Source: Pseudokineococcus lusitanus (GTDB lineage: Bacteria; Actinomycetota; Actinomycetes; Actinomycetales; Quadrisphaeraceae). From it: a DNA stretch of 64,000 nt. The stretch is from NCBI RefSeq assembly GCF_003751265.1, contig NZ_RJKN01000003.1:186001-250000 (forward strand). Direction: 5' to 3'. The translations under genes were made by a program, and so were the position numbers. Below are positions 16,369 to 26,125 of the stretch, piece after piece. The notes under the pieces were generated by a model that made no database searches, was not told where the DNA came from, and saw only the letters and a program-made list of their open reading frames with translations. Position 1 is the first letter of the stretch, and every line of letters begins with the position of its first letter.

Positions 16369-17580
16369 TCAGCGCAGCCCGGTCCGCCGCTCCAGCGCCA
16401 GCTCGAGCAGCCGGTCGACGAGCTGCGGGTAGCCCACGCCCGACGCCTCCCACAGCCGGGGGAACATCGACGACGGCGTGAAGCCGGGCATCGTGTTCAC
16501 CTCGTTGACGAGGACCCGGCCGTCCGGCTCGACGAAGACGTCGACGCGCGCCAGCCCCTCGCACCCGAGGGCCTCGAAGGACCGCAGCGCCGTGGCGCGG
16601 ACGGCCTCGGCCGTGGCGTCGTCGACGTCGGCGGGGCAGGTGAGCGCCACCGCGTGGGGGTCGAGGTACTTGGCCTCGAAGTCGTAGAAGGCGCGGCCGT
16701 CCGTGACGGCGACCTCCCCGACGACCGAGGCCTCGGGCGCCCCGCCGCCGGGCACCTCGAGGACGCCGCACTCGAGCTCGCGGCCCGGCGTCGCCACCTC
16801 GACGAGGACCTTCGGGTCGTGCTCGCGGGCGGCCTCGACGGCCGCCGCGAGCGCGGACCGCGCCGACGCCGCGTCGTCGGGCAGGACGACCCGGGAGACG
16901 CCCATGGACGACCCGGCGCGGCAGGGCTTGACGAAGACGACGGACGCGCCGGCGTCCGCGGCGGTCGCCAGGACGGCGTCGAGGCGCCCCGCCGGGTCCT
17001 CCCGCCAGGCGCGGTCGGTGAGGACCACCCACGGGCCCACCTCGACGCCCGCGGCCGCGAGGACGACCTTGGCGTAGTGCTTGTCCATGGCCAGCGCCGA
17101 CGCCAGCACCCCCGAGCCGACGTAGCGGGTGTCGGAGAGCTCGAGCATCCCCTGCAGCGTGCCGTCCTCGCCGAAGGGGCCGTGGAGCAGCGGGAGGACG
17201 ACGTCGACGGCGCCCAGCGCGCGCGGGACCTCGCCGTCGGCGAGCACCGTCAGCGACGGCTCGACGGGCGAGCGGGGCGCGAGGACGCCGGGGCCGTCGG
17301 CGGCGTCGACGGACGGCAGCGTCCCGTCGACGAGCGCGAGGCGCCCGGGGTCGTCGTCGACGAGGACCCAGCGCCCCTCGGGGGTGATGCCGACGGGGAC
17401 GACGTCCCAGCGGTCGCGGTCGAGGGCGGTCAGCACGCCGGCCGCCGTCACGCAGCTGATGCCGTGCTCGCTGGAGCGGCCGCCGAAGACGACGGCCACG
17501 CGGCGGCGCGGGGGCCGCCCCCCCGACGTCGCGCCGTCCCCCACCCGCTCGACCCCGTCCGCCGTCGTCCCGCTCGTCAC
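16369..17580 (-). CDS. ddl: D-alanine--D-alanine ligase
   Basis: 403 aa from GTG 17580. ATP-grasp enzyme joining two D-Ala for peptidoglycan. Motifs: VFGGRSSEHGISC (about residues 31-43), LPLLHGPFGEDGTLQG, ATP-binding VFVKPCRAGSSMGVSRV, and C-terminal EVNTMPGFTPSSMFPRLW. The first 25 residues are a non-conserved extension, but a TAGCGT -10 box lies exactly 7 nt upstream of this GTG, supporting a leaderless start here. The gene is on the opposite strand to the trans-sulfuration gene whose start is 150 bp away. Confidence 0.95.
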   Translation of the reverse strand: MTSGTTADGVERVGDGATSGGRPPRRRVAVVFGGRSSEHGISCVTAAGVLTALDRDRWDVVPVGITPEGRWVLVDDDPGRLALVDGTLPSVDAADGPGVLAPRSPVEPSLTVLADGEVPRALGAVDVVLPLLHGPFGEDGTLQGMLELSDTRYVGSGVLASALAMDKHYAKVVLAAAGVEVGPWVVLTDRAWREDPAGRLDAVLATAADAGASVVFVKPCRAGSSMGVSRVVLPDDAASARSALAAAVEAAREHDPKVLVEVATPGRELECGVLEVPGGGAPEASVVGEVAVTDGRAFYDFEAKYLDPHAVALTCPADVDDATAEAVRATALRSFEALGCEGLARVDVFVEPDGRVLVNEVNTMPGFTPSSMFPRLWEASGVGYPQLVDRLLELALERRTGLR

Positions 17581-17716
17581 GGCGGGGACGCTACCGGCGC
17601 GGTCGGGGCCCTCCCGGGAGGCGCCCGCAGGCGCGGGGGCCCGGCGACGGGCAGGAGCTCGGCCGTCCGCCCCGGCGCGGGCGTGGACGCGCCGCCGGGC
17701 GGGTGCCCCGGCGACC

Positions 17717-17722
17717 TACGCT
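17717..17722 (+). promoter_or_regulatory. -10 box of trans-sulfuration gene (leaderless)
   Basis: TACGCT, 7 nt before the ATG at 17730. This decides against the upstream in-frame start at 17703, which would precede the -10 box. Confidence 0.55.
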
Positions 17723-17729
17723 CGCCGCC

Positions 17730-18971
17730 ATGGCCGACGCCCCGCTCCCGCCCGACACCTCGCCCGCGCAGGTCGCCCCGCACGGCCCGGCCGCCGGCCG
17801 CTCCTGGGCCCCGGCGACGGTCGTCGTCGCGGCGGGACGCCCTCCGCGGGAGCCGGACGCGCCGGTCAACCACCCCGTGCACCTGTCGTCGACCTTCGTC
17901 GGCCAGGGCCCGCCCCCGGCGGGCGCGCGGGGCTACGCCCGCTCGGGCAACGCGACGTGGGAGCCGCTCGAGGAGGTGCTCGCCGCCCTCGAGGGCGCGG
18001 GCGAGGACGGCGGCTGCCGCACCTTCGCCTCGGGGATGGCGGCGGTGTCCGCCGTCCTCGCGCTCGTCCCCCACGGGGGCCGCGTCGTGGCGCCGCGCTC
18101 GTCCTACAACACGACCGTCGAGGTGCTGGAGGCCTGGCACGCGGAGGGCCGTGCCGAGGTCACGTTCGTCGACGTGGCGGACACCGGTGCCGTCCGCGCC
18201 GCCCTGGGCGGGAGCGCCGCGCTGCTGTGGCTCGAGTCCCCCACGAACCCCCTCCTCGAGGTCGCCGACCTCGCCGCGTGCGCGGAGGCCGGCCGCGCCG
18301 CGGGCGCCCTCGTCGCCGTCGACGGCACCTTCGCGACGCCGCTCGTCCAGCAGCCCCTCGCGCTCGGTGCCGACCTCGTCGTCCACTCGGTGACGAAGCT
18401 GCTGGCGGGGCACTCCGACGTCCTGCTGGGCGCCGTCGTCACCCGGGACGCCGCGCTGCTGCAGCGCCTCTCGACGTACCGCCGGGTGCACGGGGCCATC
18501 CCCGGCCCCATGGAGGCCTGGCTGGCGCTGCGCGGCGTCCGCACGCTCGCCCTGCGCGTCGAGCGCGCGCAGGCGACGGCGGCCGCCCTCGCCGCCCGGC
18601 TCGACGCCTCGCCGGCGACCGGCCGGGTGCGGCACCCCTCGCTGCCCTCCGACCCCGGGCACGACCGCGCGCGGGCGCAGATGCGCGGCTTCGGCAGCGT
18701 GCTGTCGGTCGAGCCGCCCGCCGACGTGGCCGCCGACGACGCCGCGGCGACCGCCTGGGGCGACGCGGTCGTCGCCGCGGTCCGCCTGTGGACGCCGGCG
18801 ACGAGCCTCGGGGGCGTCGAGTCCCTCGTCGAGCGTCGGCGCCGCCACGCCAACGAGCCCGCGACGACGCCGCCGGGCCTGCTGCGCCTGTCGGTGGGGC
18901 TCGAGGACGCGGACGACCTCCTCGAGGACCTCGAGCAGGCCCTGGCCGCGGCCGGCTCAGCCGGCGCCTGA
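17730..18971 (+). CDS. PLP-dependent trans-sulfuration enzyme (cystathionine synthase/lyase family)
   Basis: 413 aa from ATG 17730. Cys/Met metabolism PLP fold: N-terminal VNHPVHLSSTFV, GYARSGNATWEPLE, ASGMAA, SSYNTT, substrate-loop WLESPTNPLLEV, then VDGTFATPL and the PLP-lysine region VVHSVTKLLAGHSDVLLG. The C-terminus has LWTPATSLGGVESL and LLRLSVGLEDADDL. Cystathionine gamma-synthase, gamma-lyase or beta-lyase cannot be separated by eye. Its last 15 bp overlap the end of the convergent pentapeptide-repeat gene. It interrupts the usual ddl-gpsA adjacency. Confidence 0.9.
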   Translation: MADAPLPPDTSPAQVAPHGPAAGRSWAPATVVVAAGRPPREPDAPVNHPVHLSSTFVGQGPPPAGARGYARSGNATWEPLEEVLAALEGAGEDGGCRTFASGMAAVSAVLALVPHGGRVVAPRSSYNTTVEVLEAWHAEGRAEVTFVDVADTGAVRAALGGSAALLWLESPTNPLLEVADLAACAEAGRAAGALVAVDGTFATPLVQQPLALGADLVVHSVTKLLAGHSDVLLGAVVTRDAALLQRLSTYRRVHGAIPGPMEAWLALRGVRTLALRVERAQATAAALAARLDASPATGRVRHPSLPSDPGHDRARAQMRGFGSVLSVEPPADVAADDAAATAWGDAVVAAVRLWTPATSLGGVESLVERRRRHANEPATTPPGLLRLSVGLEDADDLLEDLEQALAAAGSAGA

Positions 18972-19655
18972 GCCCTCCCGGGGCGCCGGGTCGACGACGC
19001 GCGCCCCGAGGTGCCGGGCCAGGACCTCGGCGAGGTCGGTCGCCTGCGCGGCGGAGAGCACGAGGCCCCGCAGCGGCGCGCGACGGTCGTCGAGGGCGTC
19101 GAGGACGGCGACGTCGGCCCCCGTGACGTCGAGCCCGTCCGGCGGGGCGAGGTCCGTCCCGCGCAGGACCAGCCGCTCCACGCGGCACCGGCGCAGCACG
19201 ACGTGCGCGCCCTCGGCGTCCGTCAGGTCGAGCTCGCCGACGGTGCAGTCCTCGAGGAGCACGTCGTGCAGCCGGGCGCCGCGGGCGTCGACGTGGTGCA
19301 GGCGCGCCCCGCTCGCCCGGACCCGCTGCAGCGTCGCCCCGGCCAGGCCGAGGACGCCGAGGCGGCCTCCCTCGACGACGACCTCGCGCCACGAGGACCC
19401 GCCGGCGTCCAGGGCCCGCGCCGCGAGGTCGACGAGCCGCACCGACGACAGCCGGGCGCCGGGCAGGCGGGCGCCGTCGAGGCGGCACCCGGAGAGCTCG
19501 ACCTCGAGCAGCCGCAGGTCGGGCAGGTCGGCCCCGGCGAGGTCGAGGCCCGTCAGGCGGACGGCGTCGAGGACCTCGCCCGCCCGCGGCGCCCGCGCCA
19601 GCTCCTCGAGCGCGGGCAGCACGACCTCGAGCCGCTCCTCGGCACGTCGTCGCAC
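18957..19655 (-). CDS. pentapeptide-repeat protein
   Basis: 232 aa from GTG 19655. After a charged helix (RRRAEERLEVVLPALEEL) the protein consists of A(D/N)LxX-like repeats: LTGLDLAGADLPDLRLLEV, CRLDGARLPGARL, ASGARLHHVDARGARLHDV, CTVGELDLTDAEGA. These predict a right-handed quadrilateral beta-helix of about 8 coils. Some pentapeptide proteins mimic DNA and protect gyrase, but nothing here shows that role. It lies 31 bp downstream of gpsA on the same strand and may share its transcript. Upstream starts exist in the frame but lie inside gpsA. Confidence 0.82.
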   Translation of the reverse strand: MRRRAEERLEVVLPALEELARAPRAGEVLDAVRLTGLDLAGADLPDLRLLEVELSGCRLDGARLPGARLSSVRLVDLAARALDAGGSSWREVVVEGGRLGVLGLAGATLQRVRASGARLHHVDARGARLHDVLLEDCTVGELDLTDAEGAHVVLRRCRVERLVLRGTDLAPPDGLDVTGADVAVLDALDDRRAPLRGLVLSAAQATDLAEVLARHLGARVVDPAPREGSGAG

Positions 19656-19686
19656 GGCTCCCCGCCCCTCGTCGGTCCCGGAGGGC

Positions 19687-20691
19687 TCAGCCTGCCTCGT
19701 GCTTGCGGTCGCGGGCCAGCAGCGCGCGCCCCGCCTCGCGGGCCGAGACCTCGCCGCGGACGACGGCGACGACCTGCTCGACGATGGGCATCTCGACGCC
19801 GACGCCGTGGGCGAGCGCGAGCACCTCCGGCGCGGAGCGGACCCCCTCGGCGGTCTGGCGGACGACGGCGGCCGCCGCCTCGACGTCCAGGCCGCGGCCG
19901 AGCTGGACGCCGGTCTGGTGGTTGCGCGACAGCGGCGAGGCGCACGTGGCGACGAGGTCGCCCATCCCCGCCAGCCCGGCGAGGGTCGCCGGCTCGGCGC
20001 CGAGCGCCACGGCCAGCCGTGACGTCTGCGCCAGGCCGCGCGTGATGATCGAGGCCTTGGCGTTGTCCCCGTAGCCGAGGCCCTCCGCCATGCCGACGGC
20101 GAGGCCGACGACGTTCTTGACGACCCCGCCCAGCTCGACGCCCAGCACGTCGTGGTGGGTGTAGGGCCGGAAGGCCGCGGTGGCGCACGCGTGGGCGACC
20201 TCCTCGGCGACCGCGTCGTCGGGGGCGGCCACGACGCTGGCGGTGGGCTGCCGCTCGGCGACCTCCCGCGCGAGGTTGGGTCCCGACAGCACGGCGACGC
20301 GCCCGGGCGCCGCTCGCGTCGCCGCGACGACGACCTGGGACATCCGCAGCCGTGTCCCCCGCTCGAGCCCCTTCGCGAGGCTGACGAGCGGGGCGCCGGC
20401 GGGCAGGTCGCCCGCGAGGTCGCCGAGCACCGAGCGCATCGACGACGACGGCAGCCCCAGGACGACGAGGTCGGCACCGGCCAGCGCCTCGCGGGGGTCG
20501 GTCGTCGCCGTGACGGCGGGCGGGAGCGGCAGGCCCGGCAGGTACACGGGGTTGCCCTGCCCGGCCGAGATGGCCGCGCAGAGCTCCGGCCGGCGCCCCC
20601 ACATGACGACGTCGGCACCCGCGTCGGCGAGGACGAGCGCGAAGGCGGTGCCCCAGCTGCCCGTGCCCAGCACGGCGACGCGGCGGCTCAC
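19687..20691 (-). CDS. gpsA: glycerol-3-phosphate dehydrogenase [NAD(P)+]
   Basis: 334 aa, GTG start. Reduces dihydroxyacetone phosphate to sn-glycerol 3-phosphate for phospholipid synthesis. Nucleotide-binding VLGTGSWGTAFA at residues 7-18, VMWGRRPE, LPSSSMRSVL, SLAKGLE, SGPNLAREV, the catalytic-Lys region LGGVVKNVVGLAVGMAEGLGYGDNAKA and RNHQTG near the substrate site. Length and motif order are typical. Divergent from cofC with a 62-bp gap. Confidence 0.96.
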   Translation of the reverse strand: MSRRVAVLGTGSWGTAFALVLADAGADVVMWGRRPELCAAISAGQGNPVYLPGLPLPPAVTATTDPREALAGADLVVLGLPSSSMRSVLGDLAGDLPAGAPLVSLAKGLERGTRLRMSQVVVAATRAAPGRVAVLSGPNLAREVAERQPTASVVAAPDDAVAEEVAHACATAAFRPYTHHDVLGVELGGVVKNVVGLAVGMAEGLGYGDNAKASIITRGLAQTSRLAVALGAEPATLAGLAGMGDLVATCASPLSRNHQTGVQLGRGLDVEAAAAVVRQTAEGVRSAPEVLALAHGVGVEMPIVEQVVAVVRGEVSAREAGRALLARDRKHEAG

Positions 20692-20753
20692 CGCCGCACC
20701 CCCCGGTCGTCCGCGCGGGGCGTCCGGCGCCCCGCGGCTGGCAGCATCGGCAC

Positions 20754-21488
20754 GTGCCCCCGCACCGCACCCCCGGCCGGCCCGGCGACGACGCGCCCCG
20801 CCGCTGGCACGTCGTCCTGCCCGTCAAGGGCGGGGCGGACGCCAAGAGCCGCCTGGGCGGGGAGCCCGTCGCCCGCCGGGCGCTCGCGCTGGCGATGGCC
20901 GTCGACTGCCTCGAGGCCGTGACGCGCACGCCCGGCGTCGCCGGGACGCTCGTCGTCACCGACGACGACGCCGCGGCCCGTGCCGCCCGCGACCTCGGCG
21001 CACGGGTCGTCCGCCCGGGCCCCGTGCCACCGGGCCGTCGGGCCCTCGACGCCGCCGTCGCCGACGGCCTCTGCGCGGCAGCCGCTCTGGCCGCGGACGG
21101 GGAGGACGCCACCACGGGCGTCGCCGTGCTGCTCGCGGACCTGCCGGCCCTGCGGCCGGAGGACCTCGCCGTCGCGCTGCGTGCCGCCGCGGACGCCCTC
21201 GACGACGGCGCCGCGGCCGTGCTCGTGCCGGACGCCGCCGGGACGGGCACCTGCCTGCAGGCCGCCCGCCGGGCCGCCGACGTGCCGGTGGCCTACGGCA
21301 CCGGGTCCGCGGCGCGCCACGAGCGCGCGGGCGCCCGCCGTCTCGCGCTCGACGTCCCCCGGCTGCGCCGCGACGTCGACGTCGCCGACGACCTCCGCGC
21401 GGCCCGGGTGCTCGGCGTGGGCCGCCGCACGGCGGCCGCGCTGGACGGCGCCGCGCACGACGTCGGCCTGCGCGGCCGGGCGTCCTGA
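20754..21488 (+). CDS. cofC: 2-phospholactate/phosphoenolpyruvate guanylyltransferase (F420 synthesis)
   Basis: 244 aa, GTG start. CofC/FbiD family nucleotidyltransferase that makes the guanylyl donor used to build coenzyme F420. Motifs: WHVVLPVKGGADAKSRLG (GTP-binding loop), VVTDD, LLADLPALRPEDL (metal-binding Asp), VPDAAGTGT and the C-terminal LDVPRLRRDVDVADDL. In actinobacteria the enzyme is thought to use phosphoenolpyruvate. Its presence implies that the organism makes F420, although cofD/cofE partners are not in this window. Followed by a 10-bp stem terminator. Confidence 0.92.
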   Translation: MPPHRTPGRPGDDAPRRWHVVLPVKGGADAKSRLGGEPVARRALALAMAVDCLEAVTRTPGVAGTLVVTDDDAAARAARDLGARVVRPGPVPPGRRALDAAVADGLCAAAALAADGEDATTGVAVLLADLPALRPEDLAVALRAAADALDDGAAAVLVPDAAGTGTCLQAARRAADVPVAYGTGSAARHERAGARRLALDVPRLRRDVDVADDLRAARVLGVGRRTAAALDGAAHDVGLRGRAS

Positions 21489-21490
21489 GG

Positions 21491-21514
21491 GCCGCCCGGC
21501 GACGGCCGGGCGGC
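21491..21514 (+). terminator. cofC terminator
   Basis: Perfect 10-bp stem (21491-21500 with 21505-21514), 4-nt loop, just after the cofC stop. May also serve murA from the other side. Confidence 0.7.
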
Positions 21515-21552
21515 GACGGACGGGCAGGAGGGCGGCGGAGGGGGCCGCCACC

Positions 21553-22911
21553 TCAGGCGGGGACCGGCTGGGACCGGTCGGCGCGCGCGCCGGTGGACCA
21601 GTCGGCGTCGGCCCCGAGCGCCTCGAGCTTCTCGGCGAAGCGCTCGTAGCCGCGGTCGATGAGCTCGATGCCCCTCACCCGGGAGACCCCCGTGGCCGCC
21701 AGGGCCGCGACGAGGTAGCTGAAGCCGCCCCGCAGGTCGGGGACGACGATGTCGGCGCCGTGCAGCGGCGTCGGGCCCGAGATGGCCGCGGAGTGGCGGA
21801 AGTGCGCGCCGCCGAAGCGGCACGGCGTCGACCCGAGGCACTCGCGGTACACCTGGATGCGCGCGCCCATGCCGCCGAGGGCCTCGGTGAAGCCGAAGCG
21901 GTTCTCGTACACCGTCTCGTGGACGATCGACAGACCGTCGGCCTGCGTCAGCGCCACGACGAGGGGCTGCTGCCAGTCGGTCATGAAGCCGGGGTGGACG
22001 TCCGTCTCGAGCGCGATGGCGCGCAGCGGGCCGCCCGGGCTCCAGAAGCGGATGCCCTCGTCGGTGACCTCGAACTCGCCGCCGACCTTCCGGAAGACGT
22101 TGAGGAAGGTCATCATCTCGGGCTGCGTGGCGCCCTCGACGAAGACCTGGCCCCGGGTCGCGAGGGCGGCGCAGGCCCACGAGGCCGTCTCGATGCGGTC
22201 GGTCAGCGCGCGGTGGTCGTACCCGCGGAGACGCTCGACGCCCTCGACGCGGATGGTCCGGTCGGTGTCGACGCCGATGATGGCGCCCATCTTCTGCAGG
22301 ACGGCGACGAGGTCGAGGATCTCCGGCTCGGTGGCCGCGCCGTGCAGCTCGGTGAAGCCCTCGGCGCGGACGGCGGTGAGCAGGACCTGCTCCGTCGCGC
22401 CGACGCTCGGGTAGGGCAGCTCGATCCGCGTGCCGCGCAGGCCGTCGGGCGCGCTGATGCGGATGCCGCCCTCGCGCTTGTCGACGACGGCGCCGAACTG
22501 CCGCAGGACGTCGAGGTGGTAGTTGATGGGCCGGTCGCCGATCCGGCAGCCGCCGAGGTCGGGGATGAAGGCCTCGCCGAGGCGGTGCACGAGCGGCCCG
22601 CAGAAGAGGATCGGGATGCGGCTGGCGCCGGCGTGCGCGTCGATGTCGGCCACGTGCGCCGACTCGACGTCGGTCGGGTCCATGACGACCACGCCGTCCG
22701 CGGGCCGCGAGACGTCGACCCCGTGCAGGCCCAGCAGGCCGGTCACGACCGAGACGTCGCGGATCTCCGGGACGTTGCGCAGCACGCTCGGGGTCTCCCC
22801 CAGCAGCGCCGCCACCATCGCCTTGGAGACGAAGTTCTTCGCCCCCCGGACGGCCACACGGCCGTCCACCGGTCGTCCGCCCTGCACGGTGAGCACGTCG
22901 CCCATGGGCAC
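21553..22911 (-). CDS. murA: UDP-N-acetylglucosamine 1-carboxyvinyltransferase
   Basis: 452 aa from GTG 22911; an ATG at 22905 is nearly equivalent and an ATG at 22959 is possible. GAGGAGG ends 5 nt before the GTG, which is why it was chosen. First committed step of peptidoglycan synthesis (enolpyruvyl transfer from PEP). Motifs: RVAVRGAKNFVSKAMVAALL (Lys-Asn of the PEP site), GGCRIGDRPINYH with the active-site Cys that is the target of fosfomycin, so sensitivity is expected from this residue, and C-terminal DLRGGFSYLVAALAA. Transcribed in the same direction as hup, with a terminator between them. Confidence 0.95.
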   Translation of the reverse strand: MPMGDVLTVQGGRPVDGRVAVRGAKNFVSKAMVAALLGETPSVLRNVPEIRDVSVVTGLLGLHGVDVSRPADGVVVMDPTDVESAHVADIDAHAGASRIPILFCGPLVHRLGEAFIPDLGGCRIGDRPINYHLDVLRQFGAVVDKREGGIRISAPDGLRGTRIELPYPSVGATEQVLLTAVRAEGFTELHGAATEPEILDLVAVLQKMGAIIGVDTDRTIRVEGVERLRGYDHRALTDRIETASWACAALATRGQVFVEGATQPEMMTFLNVFRKVGGEFEVTDEGIRFWSPGGPLRAIALETDVHPGFMTDWQQPLVVALTQADGLSIVHETVYENRFGFTEALGGMGARIQVYRECLGSTPCRFGGAHFRHSAAISGPTPLHGADIVVPDLRGGFSYLVAALAATGVSRVRGIELIDRGYERFAEKLEALGADADWSTGARADRSQPVPA

Positions 22912-23018
22912 CGGGACCTCCTCGCCGCGGCGCCGGTCGGCACCGCTCCGGCGGACCATGATGCCCCCGCCGGGGCCGTGCCCCGGACCGCCGCGCGGGG
23001 CGCCGCCCGGGGCGCGGC

Positions 23019-23049
23019 CGACGGGACGGGCCCGCGGCCCGCCCCGTCG
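23019..23049 (-). terminator. hup terminator
   Basis: 14-bp stem with one G-T wobble (23019-23032 with 23036-23049), 3-nt loop, 10 bp beyond the hup stop. Confidence 0.75.
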
Positions 23050-23058
23050 ACGGCGCTG

Positions 23059-23661
23059 CTACTTCTTCTTGCCCTTGGCCTTCTTGCCGTCCTTGGCGTC
23101 CTTCGTCTCCTTGGCGGCCTTGGGCTTCTTGGCCGGCTCGGCGTCCTTCTTCTTGGCCTTCGACCCCTTCGCGGGCTTCTCGTCCTCCGCGGGCGGCGGG
23201 GCGTCCCCCACGGCCCCGACGGCCGCCGGCGCCGAGCCGGCCTCCTCCGTCCCGTCGGCCACGGCCGCGGTCGTCCGCGACGGGGCCGCCGGGCGGTCGG
23301 ACAGCTCGACGCCGCCGCGCCGGGTCGTCGCCGCCCGGAGCGCGCCGCCGGCGGAGGGGTCCTGCTGCCCGGGCTCGGGCAGGGAGCCGGGCTCGGCCAC
23401 GAAGGCGCGGAAGGCGGTGCCCGGCTTGAAGCGCGGGACGGAGGTGCCGGCGATCGGCACCGTCTCGCCGGTGCGGGGGTTGCGGCCGGTCCGCGGGGCG
23501 CGGTCCGCCCGCTCGAAGGTGCCGAAGCCGCTGATGGCGACCCGCTCGCCGCGCGCGACGGCGCGGACGACGGCGTCGAGCACCGACTCCATCGCGTCGC
23601 TCGCCGCGCGGCGGCTCCCCAGCCGCTGCTCGAGCAGGTCCACGAGCTCGCCCTTGTTCAT
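23059..23661 (-). CDS. hup: HU-type nucleoid protein with lysine-rich tail
   Basis: 200 aa, ATG start with GGAGG 5 nt upstream. Residues 1-90 are a full HU domain: MNKGELVDLLEQRLG, VAISGFGTFERADRAPRTGRNPRTGE (the DNA-wrapping beta-arm) and FKPGTAFRAFV. Residues about 95-160 are a disordered Ala/Pro/Glu linker and the last 40 residues are a histone-H1-like KAKKK/KKPKAAK/KGKKK tail. This two-domain form is the actinobacterial HupB/HupS type, which compacts DNA and is involved in stress survival. The basic tail is followed directly by the stop. Confidence 0.95.
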   Translation of the reverse strand: MNKGELVDLLEQRLGSRRAASDAMESVLDAVVRAVARGERVAISGFGTFERADRAPRTGRNPRTGETVPIAGTSVPRFKPGTAFRAFVAEPGSLPEPGQQDPSAGGALRAATTRRGGVELSDRPAAPSRTTAAVADGTEEAGSAPAAVGAVGDAPPPAEDEKPAKGSKAKKKDAEPAKKPKAAKETKDAKDGKKAKGKKK

Positions 23662-23840
23662 CCTGGCCTCCGGTGGGCGCCGGGCGGGCCCGACCGTCGG
23701 GCTCGGGGCGTCTGCCGCGTGACCGTAGGGCCCAGCGCGCCTGCGCGCCAGACCTTCCCGGCGCGAGCACCCGGCCGCCGCCGTGAGAGCGGTGCCACGC
23801 GGTCACACGTCGTGCGCGCGCTCGCCCTGCGTGAGCGCGA

Positions 23841-23880
23841 GGACGCCGTCCGGCGGCACGTCGTGCGCCGGACGGCGTCC
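23841..23880 (-). terminator. leuCD terminator
   Basis: Perfect 15-bp stem (23841-23855 with 23866-23880) around a 10-nt loop that can itself pair CAC/GTG; 14 bp after the leuD stop. Confidence 0.8.
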
Positions 23881-23893
23881 CGGGGCGGGCCGG

Positions 23894-24490
23894 TCAGCGC
23901 TCGGCGAGCGTCCGCGGCAGCCAGGGGTGCCGCTGCTCCTCGAAGGCGGAGACGGCGTCGACGTCGCGCAGCGTGAGGCCGACGTCGTCGAGCCCCTCGA
24001 GCAGGCGCCAGCGGGTGTAGTCGTCGATCTGCAGGGGCGCCACGAGGTCGTCGCAGAGGACGACGCGCTCCTCGAGGTCCACGGTCACCTCGGTGCCGGG
24101 GCGCGCCTCCAGCGCCTTCCACAGCAGCTCCACGTCCTCCTGGGCGAGCTGCCCGGCGACGAGGCCCTGCTTGCCGGCGTTCCCGCGGAAGATGTCGGCG
24201 AAGCGGGAGGACAGGACGGCGCGGAAGCCGTAGTCCTTGAGCGCCCAGACGGCGTGCTCGCGCGACGAGCCGGTCCCGAAGTCGGGGCCCGCCACGAGGA
24301 CGCTGCCGCCGCCGTACGCCGGCTGGTTGAGGACGAAGGACGGGTCCTGCCGCCAGGCGGAGAACAGGCCGTCCTCGAAGCCCGTGCGGGTCACGCGCTT
24401 GAGGTAGACGGCGGGGATGATCTGGTCGGTGTCGACGTCGCTGCGGCGCAGCGGCACGCCCACGCCGGTGTGACGGGTGACGGGGTCCAC
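23894..24490 (-). CDS. leuD: 3-isopropylmalate dehydratase, small subunit
   Basis: 198 aa from GTG 24490. Small (swivel) subunit of isopropylmalate isomerase in leucine synthesis. Motifs: [72 protein letters not shown] (shown here only as the family landmark around residues 82-128, with the GTGSSREHA substrate loop). Begins 47 bp after the leuC stop; the two form an operon controlled at the ndgR-leuC intergenic region and end at a strong terminator. Confidence 0.97.
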   Translation of the reverse strand: MDPVTRHTGVGVPLRRSDVDTDQIIPAVYLKRVTRTGFEDGLFSAWRQDPSFVLNQPAYGGGSVLVAGPDFGTGSSREHAVWALKDYGFRAVLSSRFADIFRGNAGKQGLVAGQLAQEDVELLWKALEARPGTEVTVDLEERVVLCDDLVAPLQIDDYTRWRLLEGLDDVGLTLRDVDAVSAFEEQRHPWLPRTLAER

Positions 24491-24537
24491 GGTGGCCTCC
24501 TGGCCGGTGCTCTCGGGTCGGTGCGGGCGGGCGGCCG

Positions 24538-25974
<1,437 letters not shown>

Positions 25975-26090
25975 CTCGTCCTCCCGGTCTCCGCACCGCG
26001 TGGGTGCTCGCGTCACCGGGCCCGTGCGGGCCCGGCACCAGCGTCGAGCGGCGTCGCCGCGGGCTCGCCCCCGGGTCGGGGGCGGGCACT

Positions 26091-26119
26091 TGCCGTCTCA
26101 CAGTGAGAGATGGCAATAT
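26091..26119 (+). promoter_or_regulatory. ndgR promoter with leuC/ndgR operator
   Basis: Palindrome TCTCA-CAG-TGAGA (26096-26108) within TGCC...GGCA (26091-26114). It lies between a possible -35 TTGCCG (26090-26095) and -10 CAATAT (26114-26119) of ndgR; CAATAT ends 6 nt before the ndgR ATG. On the other strand TTGCCA (26117-26112) could be the -35 box of leuC. Binding by NdgR would affect both genes; this is inference from position and symmetry. Confidence 0.6.
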
Positions 26120-26125
26120 CGACCT

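Noticed and set aside
22905-22959. Longer murA start at ATG 22959
   Set aside because: The extra residues are Arg/Gly-rich and non-conserved, and the GAGGAGG sequence lies inside them, which points to GTG 22911 or ATG 22905.
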